DNA of 64,000 nt from Tardibacter chloracetimidivorans. Lineage in GTDB: Bacteria; Pseudomonadota; Alphaproteobacteria; Sphingomonadales; Sphingomonadaceae. This document shows, in pieces, positions 9,737 through 19,524 of the stretch. How positions within the stretch are numbered: position 1 is the first letter of the stretch; each line of letters begins with the position of its first letter. A model generated the notes under the pieces. The model searched no databases and had not been told where the DNA came from. It saw only the letters and a list, made by a program, of their open reading frames with translations. Position numbers and translations under genes: made by a program. The DNA is taken from positions 2,405,501 to 2,469,500 of the forward strand of contig NZ_CP018221.1 of NCBI RefSeq assembly GCF_001890385.1, given 5' to 3'.

Positions 9737-11126
9737 TGAAACATCCAACAAGCTGTGGGGCGGCCGGTTCGCCGAAGGGCCGTCCGCTGTCATGCGTGAG
9801 ATTAACGCCTCGATCCCGTTCGACAAGCGCTTGTGGAAGCAGGATTTGCGCGGCTCCGTCGCGCACTGCCAAATGCTGAAGGCAAAAGGCATCATCGACG
9901 CCGCCGACGCCGACATTATTCTTGACGGCCTTGCGAAGATCGAGGCCGAATATGAGGCGGGCGGGCTGGTCGAAAATCTCGCGCTTGAAGACATTCACAT
10001 GCACGTCGAGTCGCGGCTGGCCGAGCTGATCGGCCCGGCGGCGGGCAGGCTGCACACCGCGCGCTCGCGCAACGATCAGGTGGCGACCGACTTTCGCCTG
10101 TGGGTGCGCGATTCGATCGACGCGATCACGGGCGGGCTGGAAGCCTATGCGCAGGCATTGCTGCGGCGGGCGGAGGAGCATGCGGATACCGTCATTCCGG
10201 GCTTTACCCATCTGCAGGTGGCGCAGCCGGTGACGCTGGGCCATCATCTGATGGCCTATCATGAAATGGCGCGCCGCGACCTTGGCCGCTTTGCCGATGC
10301 GCGGGCGCGGCTGAACGAATGCCCGCTTGGCGCGGCGGCGCTTGCCGGAACCGGCTTTCCGACCGACCGCTTCATGACGGCAAAGGCGCTTGGCTTCGAC
10401 CGGCCGACCGCCAATTCGCTCGACAGCGTGTCGGATCGCGATTTCGCCATCGAGTTTCTGACCAGCGCCGTGCAGGCCTCGCTCCACCTGTCGCGGCTGG
10501 CCGAGGAGATCATCATCTGGGCGTCGCAGCCCTATGGCTTCGTCAAGCTGCCCGACAGCTATTCGACCGGCTCGTCGATCATGCCGCAGAAGCGCAACCC
10601 CGACGCGGCCGAGCTGGTGCGCGGCCATGCAGGCCGCATCCTTGGCTGCATGACGTCATTGATGGTGACGATGAAGGGCCTGCCGCTCGCCTATTCGAAG
10701 GACATGCAGGACGACAAGCCGCCGGTGTTCGAGGCCTATGACCTGCTGGCGCTCTCCATCGCCGCAATGACCGGCATGATCGACGAGATCGCCTTCGTGC
10801 CGGAGCGGATGCGGGCGGCGGCGGCAGGCGGCTTTTCCACCGCGACGGACCTTGCCGACTGGCTGGCGCGCGAGGCGGGCGTGCCCTTCCGGGAAGCGCA
10901 TCACATCACCGGCCGCGCCGTGAAGGCCGCCGAGGACGCAGGCGTCATGCTGCCCGACCTTCCGCTAGAGACGCTGGCCGCCATCGACGCGCGCATCGAC
11001 CGGCGCGTCTATGACGTGCTTTCCGTCGAAGCATCGGTGGCGAGCCGCAAGAGCCACGGCGGCACCGCGCCCGATCAGGTGCGCGCACGCATCGCCGAGG
11101 CGAAACAACAGTGGGAGAAGCGCTGA
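9723..11126 (+). CDS. argH: Argininosuccinate lyase
   Basis: Last step of arginine synthesis: argininosuccinate to arginine plus fumarate. Family similarity begins at SNKLWGGRF. The signature [12 protein letters not shown] (fumarase/aspartase superfamily catalytic loop), [13 protein letters not shown] and [13 protein letters not shown] are present. No ATG or GTG exists at the expected N-terminus. A perfect TAAGGAG (9709-9715) sits 7 nt before an ATT codon at 9723, which I propose as the start. The nearest ordinary alternative is TTG at 9678, without a visible Shine-Dalgarno site and deep inside the divergent tlpA signal sequence. Confidence 0.93.
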   Translation: MIKRIETSNKLWGGRFAEGPSAVMREINASIPFDKRLWKQDLRGSVAHCQMLKAKGIIDAADADIILDGLAKIEAEYEAGGLVENLALEDIHMHVESRLAELIGPAAGRLHTARSRNDQVATDFRLWVRDSIDAITGGLEAYAQALLRRAEEHADTVIPGFTHLQVAQPVTLGHHLMAYHEMARRDLGRFADARARLNECPLGAAALAGTGFPTDRFMTAKALGFDRPTANSLDSVSDRDFAIEFLTSAVQASLHLSRLAEEIIIWASQPYGFVKLPDSYSTGSSIMPQKRNPDAAELVRGHAGRILGCMTSLMVTMKGLPLAYSKDMQDDKPPVFEAYDLLALSIAAMTGMIDEIAFVPERMRAAAAGGFSTATDLADWLAREAGVPFREAHHITGRAVKAAEDAGVMLPDLPLETLAAIDARIDRRVYDVLSVEASVASRKSHGGTAPDQVRARIAEAKQQWEKR

Positions 11127-11368
11127 TGCAGTCTCGCTGGCTTCTGGTCGCGGTGCTTGCGGCGACGCTGGCCGGATGTGGCGCAAAGCGCGGCCTGCAA
11201 CCGCCCGGCGGCGAGGAGCCGCCCCTTCCGGTCGCAGCGAAGGCGCAGCCGACTTTCGAGGAAATGACCACACCACCGCCGCAGGCAGCTCCGGACCGGG
11301 TGAACGACCCCCTGCCCAGGTCGCAGCCGCGCCCCGACGACCGTTTCGACCTGCCCCCGCCGGGCTGA
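11126..11368 (+). CDS. Small LptM-like lipoprotein
   Basis: An 80-residue lipoprotein: signal peptide [18 protein letters not shown] with acylated Cys18, then a Gly/Pro-rich, probably disordered tail ending RFDLPPPG. It is reminiscent of LptM (YifL), a small lipoprotein that in E. coli assists LptD maturation and is encoded just before dapF. Here it sits directly before lysA, a neighbouring pathway gene, which supports the comparison. Its ATG overlaps the argH stop by 1 bp (TGATG), and lysA follows after 7 bp. Confidence 0.75.
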   Translation: MQSRWLLVAVLAATLAGCGAKRGLQPPGGEEPPLPVAAKAQPTFEEMTTPPPQAAPDRVNDPLPRSQPRPDDRFDLPPPG

Positions 11369-11375
11369 GGACCAG

Positions 11376-12653
11376 ATGGACCATTTCGATTACCGCGACG
11401 GCGTTCTCCATGCCGAAGACGTGCCGCTCCCGGACCTGGCGGAGGCGGTGGGCACGCCCTTCTATTGCTATTCCACCGCCACGATCGAGCGCCATTTCAG
11501 GGTGTTCAGCGAGGCGCTGGCGGGTGTCGGCGTGGAGCCTCCGCTGATCGCCTATGCGGTAAAGGCCAATCCGAACAAGTCGGTGATCGCGACGCTGGCG
11601 GCATTGGGGGCAGGCGCGGATGTGGTGTCGATCGGCGAATTGCGCCGCGCGATGGCGGGCGGCGTTCCGGCCGATCGCATCGTCTTTTCGGGCGTCGGCA
11701 AGACCCGCGAGGAGCTGACCGAGGCGCTGTCGCTGGGCATCTTCCAGTTCAACCTGGAATCGGAGCCCGAGGCCGAAATGCTTTCCGAAGTGGCGGTGGC
11801 GCTGGGCAAGACCGCGCCCGTCTCCTTTCGCGTCAACCCCGATGTCGACGCGGGCACGCACAGGAAGATTTCCACCGGCAAGGCCGAGAACAAGTTCGGC
11901 GTTCCGATCAGCCGCGCGCTGGATGCCTATGCGCTCGCCGCCCGGCTTCCGGGGCTGGACCCGCTGGGGGTGGCGGTCCACATCGGAAGCCAGCTTACCC
12001 AGCTTGGCCCGATGGAAGCCGCCTTCGCGCGCGTCGGCGAGCTGATCGCCGAGCTTCGCGCCGCCGGGCACGACATACGCCGCGCCGATCTGGGCGGCGG
12101 GCTTGGCATTCCCTATGACCGGTCGAAGGCGGTTCCACCGCTTCCTTCCGCCTATGGCGAGATGGTGGCGCGCGTGACGCGGGACTGGGGCGTCCGCCTC
12201 ACCTTCGAGCCGGGCCGCCTCATCGTGGGCAATGCGGGCGTGCTCGTTTCGCGCGTCATTCGGGTGAAGCAGGGGGAAACATCCAGCTTCATCATCGTTG
12301 ATGCGGCGATGAACGACCTGATCCGCCCCACGCTCTACGAGGCGTGGCACGACATACTGGCGGTGGAGCCCCGGGAGGGACGGATCGCCGCAACCATCGT
12401 CGGCCCGGTCTGCGAGACGGGCGACACCTTTGCCGAGGACAGGCCGATTTCGCCCGTGGACGCGGGCGACCTGATCGCGTTCATGACGGCCGGGGCCTAT
12501 GGGGCAACCATGGCGTCCACCTATAATTCAAGGCCGCTCGTCCCTGAGGTCGTTGTTTCGAAAGAGAAATGGGCGATTGTCCGTCCGCGCCCGCCGGTCG
12601 AGTCGATGATCGACGCCGATCTGCTGGCGCCCTGGCTCGCTGACAAGGGGTAA
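11376..12653 (+). CDS. lysA: Diaminopimelate decarboxylase
   Basis: A 425-residue PLP enzyme converting meso-diaminopimelate to lysine. The PLP lysine lies in IAYAVKANPNKSV, the phosphate-binding glycines in LGGGLGIPY, and the substrate site in EPGRLIVGNAG and GPVCETGD. Full length, fold-type III alanine-racemase-like barrel plus C-terminal beta domain. It follows the small lipoprotein by 7 bp and precedes galU by 3 bp, so argH-lipoprotein-lysA-galU are probably cotranscribed. Confidence 0.97.
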   Translation: MDHFDYRDGVLHAEDVPLPDLAEAVGTPFYCYSTATIERHFRVFSEALAGVGVEPPLIAYAVKANPNKSVIATLAALGAGADVVSIGELRRAMAGGVPADRIVFSGVGKTREELTEALSLGIFQFNLESEPEAEMLSEVAVALGKTAPVSFRVNPDVDAGTHRKISTGKAENKFGVPISRALDAYALAARLPGLDPLGVAVHIGSQLTQLGPMEAAFARVGELIAELRAAGHDIRRADLGGGLGIPYDRSKAVPPLPSAYGEMVARVTRDWGVRLTFEPGRLIVGNAGVLVSRVIRVKQGETSSFIIVDAAMNDLIRPTLYEAWHDILAVEPREGRIAATIVGPVCETGDTFAEDRPISPVDAGDLIAFMTAGAYGATMASTYNSRPLVPEVVVSKEKWAIVRPRPPVESMIDADLLAPWLADKG

Positions 12654-12656
12654 TTC

Positions 12657-13520
12657 ATGGACTTCAAGCCGGTTCGCAAGGCCGTATTCCCGGTGGGTGG
12701 CCTTGGCACCCGTTTTCTTCCAGCCACAAAGGCCATTCCGAAGGAAATGCTGACCGTGGTCGACAAGCCGCTCATCCAATATGCGGTGGAAGAAGCGATC
12801 GAAGCCGGCATCGAGCAGATCATCTTCGTCACCGGACGCGGCAAGTCGGCGCTCGAGGATCACTTCGACATCTCCTACGAGCTTGAATCGACGATGAAGG
12901 AGCGCGGAAAGTCGCTGGAGGCGATCGAGAGCATCCGGCAGAAGCCCGGATCGCCCGTCTATGTCCGCCAGCAGGAGCCGCTTGGCCTTGGCCACGCCGT
13001 CTGGTGCGCGCGCGAGATCGTGGGCGACGAGCCTTTCGCCGTCTTCCTGCCCGACGAGTTGATGGTCGGGACGCCGGGCTTCATGAAGCAGATGTGCGAT
13101 GCCTATGCGCAGGTCGGCGGCAACGTCATTGGCGCGCTGGAAGTGGCCCCGGACGAAACCGACAAATATGGCATCATCTCGCCGGGCGAGCGCCACGGCA
13201 GGCTGGTGGAAGTGACCGCGCTGGTCGAAAAACCAGCGCGCGGCACCGCGCCTTCAAATCTGATGATCCCGGGCCGCTACATCCTCCAGCCCGAGGTGAT
13301 GCGCGTATTGGAGCGGCAGGAAAAGGGCGCGGGCGGCGAAATCCAGCTTACCGACGCAATGGCCCAGCTGATCGGCAGGCAGCCCTTTCACGGCTTCACC
13401 TTCGACGGCCAGCGGCATGACTGTGGCGACAAGGCCGGCTTCATCCAGGCGAATATCGCGCTTGCGCTTGCGCGGCCCGACATCGCGCCTTCGGTCCGGT
13501 CGTTCATCGCGCGGCTGTAA
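12657..13520 (+). CDS. galU: UTP-glucose-1-phosphate uridylyltransferase
   Basis: A 287-residue nucleotidyltransferase making UDP-glucose for polysaccharide and lipid glycosylation. The N-terminal signature FPVGGLGTRFLPATKAIPKE and the VEKPARGTAPSN segment are diagnostic for bacterial GalU. Complete. It converges on the Rrf2 gene with an 18-bp gap in which I see no terminator hairpin. Confidence 0.95.
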   Translation: MDFKPVRKAVFPVGGLGTRFLPATKAIPKEMLTVVDKPLIQYAVEEAIEAGIEQIIFVTGRGKSALEDHFDISYELESTMKERGKSLEAIESIRQKPGSPVYVRQQEPLGLGHAVWCAREIVGDEPFAVFLPDELMVGTPGFMKQMCDAYAQVGGNVIGALEVAPDETDKYGIISPGERHGRLVEVTALVEKPARGTAPSNLMIPGRYILQPEVMRVLERQEKGAGGEIQLTDAMAQLIGRQPFHGFTFDGQRHDCGDKAGFIQANIALALARPDIAPSVRSFIARL

Positions 13521-13538
13521 CGAGCGCGATTACTGGCT

Positions 13539-13967
13539 TCAGGCCGCCTCGCGATCCTCCGCCATCGCATCGGCAAGGCTCGTGCCGTCGAGGATTCGGG
13601 CGGTGTCGTCGCGGACGACCATCATCGCACGGCGGATCGCGCACGTCGCTTCATCCTCGCAGTCATTGCAGGGGCGATAGGCGGTGCGGCTGACGCAGGG
13701 CACCAGCGCCAGTGGCCCTTCGATCGTGCGGATGATGTCGCCAAAGGAAATCAGATGCGGCGGCCGCGCCAGCCGGAAACCGCCCATCTTGCCGCGAAAG
13801 CTCACGACCAGCCCCGCCTGCCGCAGATCGGTGAGGATCAGTTCCAGGAACTTGCGCGGCACATTGGCTTCGGCGGCGATGAAGTTCATCGAAACCGGGG
13901 CGGAATCGCCCGCCTTCGCCATCACCATGAGGGCGCGCAGGGCATATCGGGAACGCTGGGTAAGCAT
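13539..13967 (-). CDS. Rrf2-family transcriptional regulator with cysteine cluster
   Basis: A 142-residue winged-helix regulator beginning MLTQRSRYALRALMV, the usual Rrf2 start, with the recognition region IPRKFLELIL-like (VPRKFLELILTDLRQAGLV) and the wing RGKMGGFRLARP. Four cysteines occur in VPCVS, RPCNDC and ATCAIR; in relatives such as IscR and NsrR three of these ligate an Fe-S cluster. It therefore probably senses iron-sulfur status, oxygen or NO, which is inferred. No isc or suf genes are in the window, so the target is unknown. Confidence 0.88.
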   Translation of the reverse strand: MLTQRSRYALRALMVMAKAGDSAPVSMNFIAAEANVPRKFLELILTDLRQAGLVVSFRGKMGGFRLARPPHLISFGDIIRTIEGPLALVPCVSRTAYRPCNDCEDEATCAIRRAMMVVRDDTARILDGTSLADAMAEDREAA

Positions 13968-14027
13968 GGTGCAGATTTTCGCCTACGCCTGTGGCCGATT
14001 CGCCGCAAGCGATTCAAGCGATGCCGT

Positions 14028-15521
14028 TTAAATCCAGCCGGACGCGCGTGAAACTGCCTTGTCCCATTGTTGCATCATGGACACACGCCAGTCGTCGGTC
14101 CGCACCGGCCGCCACTGACGGTCCACGCCCAAAAGGCTGTCGGGCAGCGTCGCGCGATGCCAGAATCCGGTGGCGACGCCCGCCGCCCAGGCCGCCCCGA
14201 AGCAGCTCGTCTCGATCACCGAGGGACGGACGACGGGCAGTTCGATCAAATCGGCCTGGATCTGCATCAACAGCGCATTTGCCGTCATGCCGCCATCCAC
14301 CTTCAGTTCGGTGAAGGGCTGGCCCGTGTCGGCGGCCATGGCCTCCACCAGCTCGGCCGTCTGGCAGGCGACCGCCTCCAGCGCCGCGCGGGCGAGATGT
14401 GCCTTGGTGACATAGCCGGTCAGGCCGGCGATGATTCCACGGGCATCGGGGCGCCAATGGGGAGCGAACAGCCCTGAAAAGGCGGGCACGACCACCGCAC
14501 CGCCCGAATCCTCCACCGATTCAGCCAGCGATTCCACTTCGGCGGCCGTGTCGATGATCCCCAGATTGTCGCGCAGCCACTGGATCAGCGCCCCGGTGAC
14601 GGCGATCGATCCCTCCAGCGCGAAGGCCGCCGGTTCGTCGCCCAGCCTGTACGCGATGGTGGTCACCAACCCGTGCCGCGAATGGACCGGGGCCTCGCCC
14701 GTATTCAAAAGCAGGAAATTGCCGGTCCCATAGGTGCATTTCGCCTGACCCGGCGACAGACAGCCCTGCCCGACGAGCGCCGCCTGCTGATCCCCAAGCG
14801 CGGCGGCGACGGGCACGCCCCAGAGCGTGTCCTGCGCATGACCATATACTTCGGACGAGGACCGGATTTCCGGAAGCATGGCGCGCGGCACATGAAAGGC
14901 GTCGAGCAGTTCCTCGTCCCAGTCCAGCGTGTCGAGGCTGACAAGCTGCGTGCGGTGCGCATTGGTGATATCGGTCAGGTGACGGCCGGTCAGCTTCCAG
15001 ATCAGCCAGGAATCCATGGTGCCGGCGGCGATCCGGCCTGCCCTGGCAGCCTCCCGCGCCCCCGGCACGCCGTCGAGGATCAGCGCGATCTTGGCGGCGG
15101 AGAAATAGCTGGCGAGCGGCAGTCCCGTCTTTTGGCGGAAGCGGTCGCGGCCCAGCGCGTTCTCTTCGGCCAGCGCCGCCATGATCGGCTCGGTCCGCGT
15201 GTCCTGCCAGACGATGGCGTTATGGATCGGCCTGCCGGTCGCGCGATCCCACAGCACGCAGGTCTCGCGCTGGTTGGTGATTCCGATCGCAGCCAGCCCG
15301 TGGCGGCTGATCCCCGCGCGGGCAAGCGCGACATGCACGCAGTCGCGCACATTCTCCCAGATTTCGGCCGCGTCATGCTCCACCCAGCCCGGTCGGGGGA
15401 AGATCTGCCGGTGCTCCTTCTGGGCGACGGCGACGATCGCCGCCTTTTCGTCGAACAATATGCAGCGCGACGAGGTGGTGCCCTGGTCGATCGCCGCGAC
15501 AAGGCGACGGGCGGCCGCCAT
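14028..15521 (-). CDS. glpK: Glycerol kinase
   Basis: A 497-residue FGGY kinase making glycerol 3-phosphate from glycerol and ATP. Segments include [15 protein letters not shown] (phosphate loop), [38 protein letters not shown] and the C-terminal [15 protein letters not shown]. Full length. It starts 2 bp after the amn stop on the same strand, so the pair is likely one transcript. No glycerol facilitator or glpD is visible nearby. Confidence 0.96.
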   Translation of the reverse strand: MAAARRLVAAIDQGTTSSRCILFDEKAAIVAVAQKEHRQIFPRPGWVEHDAAEIWENVRDCVHVALARAGISRHGLAAIGITNQRETCVLWDRATGRPIHNAIVWQDTRTEPIMAALAEENALGRDRFRQKTGLPLASYFSAAKIALILDGVPGAREAARAGRIAAGTMDSWLIWKLTGRHLTDITNAHRTQLVSLDTLDWDEELLDAFHVPRAMLPEIRSSSEVYGHAQDTLWGVPVAAALGDQQAALVGQGCLSPGQAKCTYGTGNFLLLNTGEAPVHSRHGLVTTIAYRLGDEPAAFALEGSIAVTGALIQWLRDNLGIIDTAAEVESLAESVEDSGGAVVVPAFSGLFAPHWRPDARGIIAGLTGYVTKAHLARAALEAVACQTAELVEAMAADTGQPFTELKVDGGMTANALLMQIQADLIELPVVRPSVIETSCFGAAWAAGVATGFWHRATLPDSLLGVDRQWRPVRTDDWRVSMMQQWDKAVSRASGWI

Positions 15522-15523
15522 GG

Positions 15524-17005
15524 CTATTGGAAAGCCACTTCAGCAAAACTTCTGAGCTTGCGCGAATGGAGCCTTTCCCGCTCCAGAGTCTTGAGCTTTT
15601 CCAGCGCCTTCAGCCCGATATCCAGATGCTGGCCCACGCGCTGCCGGTAGAACTCGCCCGCCATGCCGGCCAGCTTGATTTCCCCGTGAAGCGGCTTGTC
15701 GGAAATGCACAGCAGGGTGCCATAGGGCACGCGGAAGCGGAATCCATTGGCGGCGATGGCGGCCGATTCCATGTCAAGCGCTACGGCGCGCGACTGCGAC
15801 AGCCGCCGGATGATAGCAGCGTGATCAGACAATTCCCAGTTGCGGTTGTCGACGCTTGCGACCGTGCCGGTCCGCATCACCCGCTTCAGCTCATAGCCCT
15901 GAAGTCCGCTCACCTCGCCCACCGCCTGCTCAAGTGCGACCTGCACCTCGGCCAGCGCCGGGATCGGCGCCCACAGCGGCAGGTCGTCGTCCAGCACATG
16001 GTCCTCGCGCACATAACCGTGCGCCAGCACATAATCGCCGAGCTTCTGCGTGTTCCGGAGCCCGGCGCAATGCCCAAGCATCAGCCAGGCGTGCGGACGC
16101 AGCACGGCGACATGATCGGTGATGTTGCGCGCGTTCGACGGTCCCGTGCCGATGTTGATCATGGTGATGCCGCCAAGGCCGGGTTCCACCAGATGATAGG
16201 CGGGCATCTGCGGCAGCCGTTCGGGCACGCTTCCTTCCGTGCCATGCTTGCGGGTGATGACGTTGCCCGGCTCCACGAAGCACTCGATGTCACCGGCAGC
16301 CACGCGGTCCTTCGCCATGCGGATAAAGGCGTCGATGTAGAACTGGTAGTTGGTGAAGATCACGAAGTTCTGGAAATGCGCCGGATCGGTGCCGGTATAG
16401 TGGATCAGCCGGTGCAGCGAATAATCCACCCGCGCCGCCTTGAACATGGCGAGCGGCTGCGGCGCGCCCGGCGGCGGCGCATAGGTGCCGTTGACGATCG
16501 TATCGTCCATCGCAGCAAGGTCGGGCACATCGAACAGGTCCCGCATCGGCGGGCCGTCATCCGTCATCGACGCGCGCAGCGACACCGTCTCGACGTTGAT
16601 GTCATGGGCATAGGCGAAATGGACCGGGATCGGTTCGTCCGAAACGCCGATCTCCACCGGCACATTGTGATTTTCGATCAGAAGGCCGATCTGCTCGGTC
16701 AGGTAATTCTCGAAAAGGTCGGGCCGCGTCACCGTGGTCTGGTAGCTGCCCGGCCCGGAGACGAAACCGTAGGACAGGCGGGAATCGACCCGCGCATGGG
16801 TGGCAGTGCCGATCCTGACGAACGGATAGCAGGCGCGAACCCGGCCCTCCAGCGGCTGCCCGCGCAGATGCGCCTCGAACCGTTCCCGGAGAAAGGACGT
16901 GCCGCTGTCATGGATCGCTCGCAGCCGGGCAACGGCGGCGGCGGCATCGGTGAACGACTGGGTGGGAACAGGGTCGGGGACCAGGATTTTCGCGTCGCTC
17001 GGCAT
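15524..17005 (-). CDS. amn: AMP nucleosidase
   Basis: A 493-residue protein with an N-terminal AMP-nucleosidase domain and a C-terminal nucleoside-phosphorylase-like domain. [16 protein letters not shown] and [17 protein letters not shown] are the phosphate-pocket and catalytic regions of that fold. It hydrolyses AMP to adenine and ribose 5-phosphate, draining adenylate. It is immediately upstream of glpK; the functional link, if any, is unclear. Confidence 0.93.
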   Translation of the reverse strand: MPSDAKILVPDPVPTQSFTDAAAAVARLRAIHDSGTSFLRERFEAHLRGQPLEGRVRACYPFVRIGTATHARVDSRLSYGFVSGPGSYQTTVTRPDLFENYLTEQIGLLIENHNVPVEIGVSDEPIPVHFAYAHDINVETVSLRASMTDDGPPMRDLFDVPDLAAMDDTIVNGTYAPPPGAPQPLAMFKAARVDYSLHRLIHYTGTDPAHFQNFVIFTNYQFYIDAFIRMAKDRVAAGDIECFVEPGNVITRKHGTEGSVPERLPQMPAYHLVEPGLGGITMINIGTGPSNARNITDHVAVLRPHAWLMLGHCAGLRNTQKLGDYVLAHGYVREDHVLDDDLPLWAPIPALAEVQVALEQAVGEVSGLQGYELKRVMRTGTVASVDNRNWELSDHAAIIRRLSQSRAVALDMESAAIAANGFRFRVPYGTLLCISDKPLHGEIKLAGMAGEFYRQRVGQHLDIGLKALEKLKTLERERLHSRKLRSFAEVAFQ

Positions 17006-17061
17006 CTACGCCGATCATCTACCCCGGCGCGGCGGAGATCAAGCCTCGGCCTCATGCCCCC

Positions 17062-19176
17062 TCAAAACCTCGTACGCACCGATAGCCGGATGTCGCGTCC
17101 GGCAAGCGGTGCATGGTCCTTCAGGAAGGAAGCATGGCGGCGCGCGGCGACATCGAACAGGTTGTTGGCGGCAACCGTCAGGGTGATCCGGTCGCCCAGC
17201 GGCATCCATTGCACGGCGAGATTGGCGAGCGTGTAGGCTGCGGTCGGTGTCTCGTTCGCCGCCACGCGATCTTGCCGGGTCGCGTGCTCCACTTCCCCGC
17301 GCAGCGCCCAGACGTCGCCCTGCTTCAGCTCCAGCCCGCCCAAGAGGCGCAGCGGCGGGATGCGCGGCGCAGGCCCGACATCGCTCAACGTCGCGCGGAC
17401 ATAATCGGCAAGCGCGTCGGCCGACAGCGCCCAGTCGCCTAAGCTTGCAAGCGTGGCGGACCCCTGCGCTTCCACGCCCCAGTAGCGCGCCCTGCCCTGC
17501 ACATATTGATAGACCGGAAGCTCGTCCTCCACCGCGCCGGTCGCGATCTGATCGATATAGTTGCTGAACCAGCTCTTGAAGGCGGACAGCTCCAGCGATG
17601 CGTTTTCGCCCTGATGCCGGACGAACAGCTCCGCGCCCCAGCTCCGCTCGCTCTTCAGCGACGGATCGCCGACCTCGAACGACTGTGTTCCGGCATGCGG
17701 CCCGTTGGCGAACAGCTCCTCGGCCGAAGGGGCGCGGGCGGAACGGCTGATGTTCACCCCTAGCCGCCATTGCGGCAACACCGCATAGCTTGCCCCGGCG
17801 GACCCTGAAAAAGTGGTGAAGCGGCGCTCAAGGTCGGGATTGCCGATGTCGGCGTCCGCGGCGGCGCTCAGGCTGCTGCGTTCGATCCGCGCGCCCGCTT
17901 CCACCTTCAGCGGGCCGCTCTGATAGTCCTGCACCGTGAACAGCCCATATTGCTGCGTCTCGTTGCGCGGCAGAAACTTTTCCTCGCCGACGATGCTCAT
18001 GCTGCGCAGCATCAGCTGTGCACCAAGCGCCCCCTTCCATCCGCCCCGGTCGGCCTGCACCAGTTCGGCGCGGCCCTCCCAGCCTTCCGCCCTGAAAGTC
18101 GTTCCGATCTCGCCCGTCTCCTCAAGCTCATCGTGCCGGTAATCGGCAAAGCCGGCGCGCACCCTGAGGCTGTCGAGAAAGCCGCCCATCCGCACCTCGC
18201 CGCGCACATCCACGCGTGTCTGGCGCATGTCGATTCGCACATTGCCGTGCTCGTGGTGTTCCTCTTCCCCCTCCTCTTCGTGGTCGTGACCCTCCGGCTC
18301 CACCGAATAGCGGTTGGGGACGCCGTAAAGGCTGTCATAGCGGCTGACGGAAACACCCAGATTTCCGCCGTCGGTGATCAGCGACGCGCCTGCGCCCGCC
18401 GTCCAGGTGCGGCTGGCCGAATTGGGGAGCTTTCCTTTCAGATCGGCCAGTTCCTCGATCTCGGGGTCGCCGCTCGCCAGCGCCTCCGCCCGAAGCGCGG
18501 GCGACAGGATATAGCCGCCCGTGTCGAGATCCCCGGATTTGGAATAGCTGCCGTCGGCATGAAGCACCAGCTTGTCACCTACAGGCAGGTCCACCGCGCC
18601 GCTTGCCGTCCGTTCGTCGGCCGCCGAGCCATAGCTTCCGATCGCCTCGACGTGTACGACCTCGTCTGGCACGACACGGGGAATCCGCGCGTCCAGCACA
18701 TTCACAACGCCGCCGATCGCCGACGAACCGAAGAGCAGCGCAGAGGGACCGCGCACCACCTCGATCCGCTCCGCCAGCAGCGGGTTGATGGCGACGGCAT
18801 GGTCGACGCTGGTGTTCGACACGTCGAACGCGCCGATCCCGTCGGTCAGCACGCGCACCCGCTCCCCCTGAAAGCCGCGCAAAATCGGACGCGAGGCATT
18901 GGGCCCGAAGGAAGTCGCCGAGACGCCCGGCTGGCGCGCCAGCGTCTCCCCGATGGTCGACCGCATTTCGCGCGCGAGCGTTTCGCGAGTCAGCACGCTG
19001 ACCGGCGTCAGGGAATCGATCCGGTCGCGAACGAAGGGCGCGGTGACGATGATCGTCTCCGACTGCACGGAATGGCCATGCACATCCCTTGCCGCGCCCG
19101 AAGGTTGCGCCGGGGAAGCTGCAGCAGCCGCAGCCGCCATGGACACAAGAAACGCCGCCATCGTCTGGCCCTCCAT
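17062..19176 (-). CDS. TonB-dependent receptor, ZnuD-like with His/Glu-rich loop
   Basis: A 704-residue outer-membrane receptor. After the signal peptide, the plug domain spans about residues 40-160 (ETIIVTAP near the TonB box, PILRGFQGERVRVL, EVVRGPSALLFGSSAIGGVVN) and the barrel ends RLSVRTRF. A loop near residues 296-311 is packed with His and Glu (GHDHEEEGEEEHHEHG), like the zinc-trapping loops of Neisseria ZnuD. A Zur-like site lies 20 bp upstream of the start. Zinc uptake is thus the likely function, inferred from loop plus operator. HGHS near residue 33 adds further His. Confidence 0.88.
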   Translation of the reverse strand: MEGQTMAAFLVSMAAAAAAASPAQPSGAARDVHGHSVQSETIIVTAPFVRDRIDSLTPVSVLTRETLAREMRSTIGETLARQPGVSATSFGPNASRPILRGFQGERVRVLTDGIGAFDVSNTSVDHAVAINPLLAERIEVVRGPSALLFGSSAIGGVVNVLDARIPRVVPDEVVHVEAIGSYGSAADERTASGAVDLPVGDKLVLHADGSYSKSGDLDTGGYILSPALRAEALASGDPEIEELADLKGKLPNSASRTWTAGAGASLITDGGNLGVSVSRYDSLYGVPNRYSVEPEGHDHEEEGEEEHHEHGNVRIDMRQTRVDVRGEVRMGGFLDSLRVRAGFADYRHDELEETGEIGTTFRAEGWEGRAELVQADRGGWKGALGAQLMLRSMSIVGEEKFLPRNETQQYGLFTVQDYQSGPLKVEAGARIERSSLSAAADADIGNPDLERRFTTFSGSAGASYAVLPQWRLGVNISRSARAPSAEELFANGPHAGTQSFEVGDPSLKSERSWGAELFVRHQGENASLELSAFKSWFSNYIDQIATGAVEDELPVYQYVQGRARYWGVEAQGSATLASLGDWALSADALADYVRATLSDVGPAPRIPPLRLLGGLELKQGDVWALRGEVEHATRQDRVAANETPTAAYTLANLAVQWMPLGDRITLTVAANNLFDVAARRHASFLKDHAPLAGRDIRLSVRTRF

Positions 19177-19196
19177 AAGTTTCGGCGGGCCTAGAT

Positions 19197-19219
19197 GTAA
19201 TGTTGTATCATGTCAACTG
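19197..19219. promoter_or_regulatory. Putative Zur operator upstream of the TonB receptor
   Basis: The sequence GTAATGTTGTATCATGTCAA follows the alphaproteobacterial Zur pattern (AATGTTATA-N-TATAACATT) at about two thirds of positions, including ATGTT and the ATxxCA half. It also holds the arms GTTG and CAAC. On the minus strand a TTGACA hexamer overlaps it, so a bound repressor would block the promoter. The assignment rests on pattern similarity plus the His-rich receptor downstream. Confidence 0.45.
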
Positions 19220-19328
19220 CGTAGGGACTTGTTCGCGTTTGTGGTTGCGGCGATATTGCGGTAAGATGAACGGAAGGGCGCAAATAGACCGAGCATAAGG
19301 TCCTGGCGTCGACATAGAGAGGATGGCG

Positions 19329-19430
19329 ATGGACAAGATCGATATGATCGTTGAAACCGTCTGCGCGACCGGCGTACTGCTGGCGCCGTTCTGGCTCGGC
19401 TACAAGCTTATCCTCTGCATCATAAACTGA
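19329..19430 (+). CDS. 33-residue single-pass membrane peptide, unknown function
   Basis: A short frame with a good Shine-Dalgarno (GAGAGG, 6 nt before the ATG). It encodes MDKIDMIVETVC followed by a hydrophobic stretch ATGVLLAPFWLGYKLILCII and a final Asn. One transmembrane helix with an acidic N-terminal end and two Cys. A strong terminator follows 57 bp after the stop, suggesting a monocistronic small-protein gene. An in-frame ATG at 19323 is too close to the Shine-Dalgarno. No function can be assigned. Confidence 0.6.
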   Translation: MDKIDMIVETVCATGVLLAPFWLGYKLILCIIN

Positions 19431-19487
19431 TTGGCCGCTGGCGCCCCCTTGGGGGCGGCCGGGCTTACCCTTGGGCAAGGGGAGGAG

Positions 19488-19524
19488 GGCCGGAGGCGCG
19501 CAAGCGTCTCCGGCCGCGTCTTTT
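19488..19524 (+). terminator. Rho-independent terminator after the small membrane peptide
   Basis: A 12-bp stem GGCCGGAGGCGC with one G-T wobble, a GCAA (GNRA) tetraloop, the partner arm GCGTCTCCGGCC, then GCGTCTTTT. It would end transcription from the 33-residue peptide gene. Its tail touches the stop of the convergent DUF2189 gene. A second GC-rich hairpin (GCCCCC-TT-GGGGGC) lies at about 19442-19457. Confidence 0.8.
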
